From an uncultured Blautia sp. (GTDB lineage Bacteria; Bacillota; Clostridia; Lachnospirales; Lachnospiraceae): 10,269 nt of DNA. The DNA lies in the NCBI GenBank assembly GCA_900553515.1, contig USDN01000085.1, positions 1 to 10,269 on the forward strand. Direction: 5' to 3'. A program made the position numbers and the translations under genes. Positions 6,433 to 10,269 of this stretch are shown piece after piece. The notes under the pieces were generated by a model that ran no database searches, was not told the origin of the DNA, and saw only the letters and a program-made list of their open reading frames with translations. Numbering within the stretch: the first letter of the stretch is position 1; each line of letters starts with the position of its first letter.

Positions 6433-7774
6433 CAGCTTTCTTGCAACAGAACCTTTGGGGAAACTTTTGCTAAAGCTCTCCCTGCCCACAGTTACAGCCC
6501 AGATCATCAACATGCTGTACAATATTGTGGACCGTATCTATATTGGACATATCCCGGAAAACGGAGCACTGGCACTGACTGGTGTAGGCGTGTGCATGCC
6601 CCTCATCATGATTGTTTCCGCTTTCGCGGCCCTTGTAGGAAACGGCGGCGCTCCCAGAGCCTCTATTTTTATGGGAAAAGGAGATAAAGAGTCTGCTGAA
6701 CGCACTCTTGGCAACTGTTTTACCACACAGATCATCGTATCCCTTTTGCTGACCATCATCCTTTTTACCGGAAACAGAAGCTTTCTTATGGCTTTTGGTG
6801 CCAGTGAAAATACCATTTCCTACGCTGTTGCCTATATGAATATTTATTCACTGGGAACTATCTTTGTACAGCTGACTTTGGGTATGAACGCTTTTATTAC
6901 TGCACAGGGATTTGCCAGAACCGGCATGTTGTCTGTTTTAGTAGGCGCTGCCAGCAACATTATGCTGGATCCTGTTTTTATTTTCGTATTTCATATGGGC
7001 GTTCGTGGTGCTGCTCTTGCAACGATCATTTCCCAGGCACTTTCCTGCGCATGGGTGTTAAGCTTCCTTACAGGAAAAAAATCGTATCTGAAGATCCGCA
7101 GATGCAATATGAAACTGCAGAAAAACATTATCCTTCCAAGCCTTGCACTGGGACTTTCCACTTTTATCATGCAGGCCAGTGAAAGCATTATTTCCGTATG
7201 TTTTAACTCTTCACTGCTGAAATACGGTGGAGACCTTGCAGTTGGTGCTATGACCATTTTAACCAGCGCCATGCAGTTCGCTATGCTGCCTCTGCAGGGG
7301 CTTGGACAGGGCGCCCAGCCGATCATCAGCTACAACTTTGGCGCAGGTCAGACTAAACGTGTAAAAGAATCCTTTAAACTGCTGTTAAAGATCGACCTTT
7401 CCTATTCTACTTTTATGTGGCTTTTAGTCATGCTGTTCCCGGCTGGTTTTGCTTCGATTTTTACCTCCGACCAGGCGCTTTTAACCTTTACTGCTCATGC
7501 ACTTCGGATCTACATGGCTTCCATCCTGCTGTTCGGCATCCAGATGGCCTGCCAGATGACCTTTACTTCCATTGGAAACGCAAAAGCATCTATCATAGTC
7601 GCTGTCACCAGAAAATTTATCCTGCTGCTCCCGTTGATCTACATCATGCCTCACATTTTCACTGCAGATCAGACGTCCGCTGTTTACATGGCAGAACCGA
7701 TTGCCGATTTTCTGGCCATCTGCTTTACAAGTATTTTGTTCAGGTTTGAATTTAAGAAGGCGTTGGCGAGATAG
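6407..7774 (+). CDS. MATE-family multidrug/cation antiporter (MepA-like)
   Basis: 455 residues with about twelve hydrophobic segments, the usual length and topology of MATE efflux proteins, which expel cationic drugs or metabolites in exchange for Na+ or H+. The opening LGKLLLKLSLPTVTAQIINMLYNIVDRIYIGHI, the FAALVGNGGAPRASIFMGKGDKESAERTLGN loop and the later PLQGLGQGAQPIISYNFGAGQTKRVKES block are classic MATE signatures appearing in both halves of the duplicated fold. The ATG at 6407 was chosen because AAAGGA stands upstream at about 9-10 nt and the protein then starts like its relatives; the frame is open to an ATG at 6341, but this lies deep inside the regulator gene without a ribosome binding site. 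It is the second gene of the MarR-MATE operon and ends before a strong hairpin. The transported substrate cannot be inferred. Confidence 0.94.
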   Translation: MNLQQKKDNSFLATEPLGKLLLKLSLPTVTAQIINMLYNIVDRIYIGHIPENGALALTGVGVCMPLIMIVSAFAALVGNGGAPRASIFMGKGDKESAERTLGNCFTTQIIVSLLLTIILFTGNRSFLMAFGASENTISYAVAYMNIYSLGTIFVQLTLGMNAFITAQGFARTGMLSVLVGAASNIMLDPVFIFVFHMGVRGAALATIISQALSCAWVLSFLTGKKSYLKIRRCNMKLQKNIILPSLALGLSTFIMQASESIISVCFNSSLLKYGGDLAVGAMTILTSAMQFAMLPLQGLGQGAQPIISYNFGAGQTKRVKESFKLLLKIDLSYSTFMWLLVMLFPAGFASIFTSDQALLTFTAHALRIYMASILLFGIQMACQMTFTSIGNAKASIIVAVTRKFILLLPLIYIMPHIFTADQTSAVYMAEPIADFLAICFTSILFRFEFKKALAR

Positions 7775-7840
7775 GGTTGAGGTAATAACAGGGCTTAATT
7801 GATAATTCTTTATTTGATCAGATATTTTCTTTTAATACAG

Positions 7841-7892
7841 AAAACTGCTGCCATATCCCAGGGGTTTTAGTTCCTGGGTGGCAGCAGTTTTT
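7841..7892 (+). terminator. Strong hairpin terminator after the MATE gene, possibly bidirectional
   Basis: AAAACTGCTGCC (7841-7852) pairs perfectly with GGCAGCAGTTTT (7880-7891). Inside, CCCAGG (7857-7862) pairs with CCTGGG (7873-7878) around a 10-nt loop, with a small asymmetric internal loop between the stems. A run of five T closes it on the plus strand. On the minus strand the stem also ends in TTTT, so it may serve the phosphatase gene as well. Confidence 0.85.
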
Positions 7893-7906
7893 GAATATAT
7901 GCTTTG

Positions 7907-7982
7907 TTTTATCTTTCGTGTTATTTTTTTGTTTTATCTTTTGTTTTGTATTTTGCCCTATATTTTGTTCTATATTTTGTTC
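7907..7982. repeat. T-rich degenerate tandem repeat (12-nt unit)
   Basis: Two exact adjacent copies of TATATTTTGTTC occur at 7959-7970 and 7971-7982. A diverged copy (9 of 12 matches) lies at 7947-7958 and looser TTTTATCTTTTG-type units run back to about 7907. The strand asymmetry is extreme, with almost no A on the plus strand. It fills the gap between the MATE terminator and the phosphatase stop codon. An open frame across it on the minus strand would give a Gln/Asn/Lys repeat peptide without a start signal, so I treat it as non-coding. Confidence 0.6.
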
Positions 7983-8012
7983 TGTTACTGATATGTGCAA
8001 TATGCTGCTATT

Positions 8013-8489
8013 TTATTTTTTACTGGCTTTTCCATTTTCTTCCAAAATATATTGCAGCAATCCCTGGCAACCTTCTGTCACATCTTTCCAGGTAGCCTCA
8101 AAATCCCCTGTATACCACGGATCTGCCACATCTCGGCTACTGCCGGCAAAGGACATCATCTTAAATATTTTTCCCTCCGGATCTCCGCCAGTGATCCGCT
8201 TTATATTGCGGATATTCCATTCATCCATACCAATAAGATAATCATACCCATCATAATCCGCCCGGGTCATCTGTCTCGCATGATGCCCCTCACAAGCTAT
8301 TCCCGCCTGAGCAAGCTTCGCCCGTGTTCCACGATGGACCGGATTGCCGATCTCTTCCGTGGATGTGGCAGCGGATGAGATGTGGAACTGGTCTGAGAGA
8401 TTGGATTTTTTTACCAGATCTTTCATTACGTATTCTGCCATGGGGGAGCGGCAGATATTGCCGTGGCAAATAAAAAGTATTTTTATCAT
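8013..8489 (-). CDS. Low-molecular-weight protein tyrosine phosphatase
   Basis: 158 residues, the standard length of the family, which removes phosphate from protein tyrosines through a cysteinyl-phosphate intermediate. The P-loop CHGNICRS at residues 8-15 gives nucleophile Cys8 and phosphate-binding Arg14. The general acid is Asp123 in the conserved ADPWYTGDF segment (122-130). The P-loop has Ile at position 12, as in tyrosine phosphatases, rather than the Thr that marks the YwlE-type protein arginine phosphatases, so tyrosine specificity is favoured. The ATG at 8489 is preceded by GGAG at about 10 nt and begins the protein exactly as family members do; a longer frame from 8528 only adds residues read from upstream DNA. 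An integrative element has inserted just upstream, so the native promoter has probably been displaced and expression may depend on the element's end. There is no obvious co-transcribed partner. Confidence 0.94.
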   Translation of the reverse strand: MIKILFICHGNICRSPMAEYVMKDLVKKSNLSDQFHISSAATSTEEIGNPVHRGTRAKLAQAGIACEGHHARQMTRADYDGYDYLIGMDEWNIRNIKRITGGDPEGKIFKMMSFAGSSRDVADPWYTGDFEATWKDVTEGCQGLLQYILEENGKASKK

Positions 8490-8518
8490 CTTTTTATATC
8501 TCCATTTAAGTCTTGTAT

Positions 8519-8604
8519 TTCTTCTCAAACACTTGATATTTCAGGGTTTTCCGACTTTTGAATTTTCCTTTCTTTTTAAGGTATCTTCTCAAATCTTCTC
8601 GTAT
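8519..8604. repeat. Three TCTTCTC-type repeats in the element's terminal region, candidate integrase arm sites
   Basis: TTCTTCTCAAAC (8519-8530), ATCTTCTCAAAT (8583-8594) and ATCTTCTCGTAT (8593-8604) share the core TCTTCTC, mostly followed by AAA. The last two are offset by 10 bp, one helical turn. Tn916 integrase binds short direct repeats inside the element ends with its N-terminal domain, and these repeats have the right location for that. The identity of this integrase's sites is inferred. Confidence 0.45.
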
Positions 8605-8637
8605 TTTCTTATGTTTTTCCCTGCAATCTTGGTAAAT

Positions 8638-8676
8638 CCGTTGGTAAAGCAAGCGTCCTTACCAACGGGCTTTTTT
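8638..8676 (+). terminator. Plus-strand terminator abutting the int stop codon
   Basis: CCGTTGGTAA (8638-8647) pairs perfectly with TTACCAACGG (8659-8668) around an 11-nt loop and is followed by GC and six T (8671-8676). The T-run overlaps the int stop codon. The orientation would stop transcription entering the element from the chromosome side, antisense to int. On the minus strand no T-run follows, so it is weaker as an int terminator. Confidence 0.75.
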
Positions 8677-9874
8677 AACTATTCGCTATCCGATATACTT
8701 CTTCCTTTGCATCATCAAAATTTACATGGGTGTAAGTGTTCAAGGTTACACTGATGTCTGCGTGACCCATGATATACTGCAAGGTTTTTGGATTCATCCC
8801 GGATTTTGCCATATTAGAGCAAAAGGTGTGCCTGCATACATGAGGGGTAACTTTCGGCATCTGGATACGGTAAATTTTATTGTATTTCTGAATGATATGC
8901 TCCAGATACTTCTCCCAATGAAGGGCAACCATCGGCATATCGTTTTTATCCAGAAACAAAAATCCGGCATATCCTTCCACCATCGGCTCAACCTTTGGCG
9001 TCTTTCGGTTGGCAATGATTCTGCGAAAACACGCTGCAACATCTTCTGTCATCGGTACATATCGAATACCTTTGTCTGTTTTCGGTTCTTCGATCACATA
9101 CTGCATCTGTGCAGTACGCTGTAGCTGATGGTCTACCTTGATACGCATTTCTCCATACTCAATTTCTGAAACTGTCAGCCCACAGAACTCTGAGATACGA
9201 AGCCCTGTGTGAAAAAGAATATAGATTGCATCATAGTATCTGCTGAAATGCTTATCTTCCTGAATAAACTTCAGCAAATCTCTCTGCTGCTTTCGGGTAA
9301 TCGCTTCTCTGGTAACAGAATCATTGACAATGACGGATGCAAGCTCAAATTCAAATGGATTTTTACGAAGCAGGTCATCATCGACTGCCATCTGAAATGC
9401 CGGTCTTAGAACTCCCCGGATAGAATGAATGGAACTGTATCCCCGTCCATCAATCTGCTGGAGCTTAATCAACCATGCCTTTGCATCTGACAAACGCACC
9501 TTATCAATTCGCAGATTCCCAAAACTCTCTTTTTTCAGCATATTGATGACCGTTTTATATCCGGCAACCGTATTGTGACGAACTCCTGTTTTCAATGAAA
9601 CATATTTTTCTACCAGTTCCAAAACAGTATAGTTGCCGCCGTTTGTTACGATACGGTCAAACAAATCCGCTTCAATCTGTTTTTCTTTCTCACGCAGGGA
9701 AGGCTCCCGCTTCTTCCCTTTTGGCATTGGATCATTCTTGTCCAAACGCCAACTGTATACATTTTTCTCTTTTCCGTCCTCATCAATATAGCGGAACCGA
9801 TACCTCCCATCTTTACGCTGGTACTCGCCCTCTCGCAAAATCCGATTACGGTTATCTCGTCTTTTCTCACTCAT
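8675..9874 (-). CDS. int: Tn916-family tyrosine recombinase (integrase)
   Basis: 399 residues, close to the 405 of Tn916 Int. The enzyme cuts and rejoins element ends and target through a 3'-phosphotyrosine, driving integration and, with Xis, excision. The N-terminal arm-binding domain begins MSEKRRDNRNRILREGEYQR and continues KDGRYRFRYIDEDGKEKNVY, very like Tn916 Int. A SAM-like core-binding domain covers about 80-170 and the catalytic domain about 190-390. All expected catalytic residues are present: Arg226 (TGLRISE), Lys265 (EPKTDKG), His345 and Arg348 (TPHVCRHTFC), His371 (MGHADIS) and nucleophile Tyr381 (NTYTHV). The ATG at 9874 follows AAAGGAG at 8-9 nt; upstream in-frame codons to 9922 lack such a site and read through a hairpin. 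It is 110 nt from xis, separated by a terminator-like hairpin and a candidate promoter, which suggests independent control. Confidence 0.97.
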   Translation of the reverse strand: MSEKRRDNRNRILREGEYQRKDGRYRFRYIDEDGKEKNVYSWRLDKNDPMPKGKKREPSLREKEKQIEADLFDRIVTNGGNYTVLELVEKYVSLKTGVRHNTVAGYKTVINMLKKESFGNLRIDKVRLSDAKAWLIKLQQIDGRGYSSIHSIRGVLRPAFQMAVDDDLLRKNPFEFELASVIVNDSVTREAITRKQQRDLLKFIQEDKHFSRYYDAIYILFHTGLRISEFCGLTVSEIEYGEMRIKVDHQLQRTAQMQYVIEEPKTDKGIRYVPMTEDVAACFRRIIANRKTPKVEPMVEGYAGFLFLDKNDMPMVALHWEKYLEHIIQKYNKIYRIQMPKVTPHVCRHTFCSNMAKSGMNPKTLQYIMGHADISVTLNTYTHVNFDDAKEEVYRIANS

Positions 9875-9890
9875 CGTGAACTCTCCTTTC

Positions 9891-9916
9891 AAAAAAGAGA
9901 GCCAGACTTGCGCTCT
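9891..9916 (-). terminator. Terminator-like hairpin between xis and int
   Basis: On the minus strand AGAGC (9916-9912) pairs with GCTCT (9902-9898) around a 9-nt loop, followed by C and six T (9896-9891), directly before the int Shine-Dalgarno. A second GAGAGC upstream (9935-9940 on the minus strand) can pair with the same GCTCTC (9897-9902), giving an alternative longer fold. The stem is short, so termination would be partial. Confidence 0.5.
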
Positions 9917-9917
9917 T

Positions 9918-9926
9918 ATCATAGCA
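9918..9926 (-). promoter_or_regulatory. Extended -10 promoter candidate for int
   Basis: The minus strand reads TGCTATGAT, an extended -10 (TGn plus TATGAT, one mismatch to TATAAT). No good -35 lies 17 nt upstream, which extended -10 promoters tolerate. Transcription would begin near 9911, inside the hairpin, giving an int leader of about 37 nt. Confidence 0.45.
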
Positions 9927-9984
9927 CAAATCCAGCTCTCCGCATAGTTATATCATGTGAAATCGGTAAATCTGTCAGCTCTGT

Positions 9985-10218
9985 TTACACAGCAGTAGCC
10001 TGATCCAGATACCTCTCAAATTTCTCACGCTTAATGAGGGCACGATTGCCGTTCATCACATAAAAATCCTCATTGGGATGTGTGTCAATAAGCGTTCTCA
10101 ATTTTCCTTCGCCGATATGATAATATCTGGCTGCTTCCTCAATGGTAAGCGTATATCTACGCCACACCGGAACATCCGAGTAATTTTTTCCTTCAATATT
10201 CATCTTATTATTCGTCAT
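9985..10218 (-). CDS. xis: Tn916-type excisionase
   Basis: 77 residues, slightly longer than the 67 of Tn916 Xis because of an N-terminal extension MTNNKMNIEGKNYS. The rest, VPVWRRYTLTIEEAARYYHIGEGKLRTLIDTHPNEDFYVMNGNRALIKREKFERYLD (residues about 16-72), matches the small winged-helix excisionase fold. The helix-turn-helix is TIEEAARYYHIGEGKLRTLI and the wing MNGNRALIKR. Xis bends the element ends and steers the integrase towards excision. The ATG at 10218 follows GGAGG at 10 nt; the later Met6 has no ribosome binding site. The Shine-Dalgarno lies at the 3' end of an upstream open frame whose stop is 6 nt away, suggesting translational coupling. Confidence 0.92.
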   Translation of the reverse strand: MTNNKMNIEGKNYSDVPVWRRYTLTIEEAARYYHIGEGKLRTLIDTHPNEDFYVMNGNRALIKREKFERYLDQATAV

Positions 10219-10224
10219 AGGCAG

Positions 10225-10269
10225 TTATCCTCCATACATGAAAATAGCCAGACAGAGGGTGTCGGCAAC
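10225..10269 (-). CDS. C-terminal end of an unidentified small gene upstream of xis (partial)
   Basis: A minus-strand frame is open from the window edge for 14 codons (VADTLCLAIFMYGG) and stops with TAA at 10225-10227, 6 nt before the xis start. The hydrophobic ending and the tight spacing, with the xis ribosome binding site inside the frame's last codons, are typical of a co-transcribed small gene in such elements. Too little is visible to name it, and a chance open frame of this length is quite possible. Confidence 0.35.
   Translation of the reverse strand, partial: VADTLCLAIFMYGG

Larger units (their letters stand above)
8490..10269 (-). mobile_element. One end of a Tn916-family integrative (conjugative) element
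   Basis: The segment carries int and xis in the order and orientation seen at the integrase end of Tn916-like elements, with int outermost and reading outward. About 185 bp of non-coding, T-rich terminal DNA lies between the int stop and the phosphatase start; the chromosomal junction should be inside it, probably within 8490-8520, but no exact core repeat can be fixed because the other end is outside the window. The conjugation, replication and cargo genes, if present, lie to the right. It could be a complete element or a remnant. Int and xis look intact, which favours a functional end. Confidence 0.85.

Noticed and set aside
7818..8000. Minus-strand frame encoding a Gln/Asn/Lys-rich peptide
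   Set aside because: It is a by-product of the T-rich tandem repeat, starts with TTG without a ribosome binding site, and crosses the MATE terminator.
8490..8528. Longer start for the tyrosine phosphatase
   Set aside because: The added MRRNTRLKWRYKK is translated from leader DNA containing the ribosome binding site, and family proteins begin close to the P-loop as from 8489.
8519..8604. Short repeats as a CRISPR array
   Set aside because: Units are only about 7-10 nt, irregularly spaced and imperfect, with no cas genes.
9875..9922. Longer integrase start
   Set aside because: The extra residues read through the hairpin and the Shine-Dalgarno; MSEKRRDNR matches the Tn916 Int N-terminus.

Overview
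This window looks like chromosomal DNA from a spore-forming, gut-type Firmicute, most probably a Lachnospiraceae member. The grounds are the sporulation genes gpr and spoIIP, strong AGGAGG-type ribosome binding sites, moderate GC content, and a Tn916-family integrase/excisionase pair. The genus cannot be fixed from the sequence alone.

Left part (1-3400), minus strand: a sporulation block reads gpr (germination protease), an EamA/DMT-family membrane transporter, then spoIIP (engulfment hydrolase). In Bacillus gpr and spoIIP are neighbours; here the transporter sits between them. A CATAATA sequence upstream of gpr fits the -10 of a forespore sigma factor.

Centre (3500-5960): rpsT (ribosomal protein S20) is on the plus strand with a textbook vegetative promoter, a leader, a TTG start and a strong terminator. 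It converges on the minus-strand pair holA (DNA polymerase III delta subunit) and a UPF0340/YwlG-like gene. Between the convergent units, 3968-4105 is a roughly 138-bp element built from a 13-bp perfect closing inverted repeat enclosing two further arms. No gene explains it, and it is the most striking unexplained structure here.

Right-centre (5940-7900), plus strand: a MarR-family regulator overlaps a MATE multidrug efflux gene by 26 nt, the same pairing as mepR-mepA of Staphylococcus. The regulator's Shine-Dalgarno lies inside a perfect 7-1-7 palindrome. A strong hairpin terminator follows. Next come a T-rich tandem repeat and, on the minus strand, a low-molecular-weight protein tyrosine phosphatase.

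Right end (about 8490-10269): one end of a Tn916-family integrative element, with int, xis and the tail of a further small gene, all on the minus strand and leaving the window to the right. The element inserted just upstream of the phosphatase start codon. Its terminal region carries three copies of a TCTTCTC-type repeat (candidate integrase arm sites) and a plus-strand terminator touching the int stop codon. The xis-int gap holds a terminator-like hairpin overlapped by an extended -10 promoter. The cargo of the element is outside the window. I see no CRISPR array, rRNA, tRNA or defence system.
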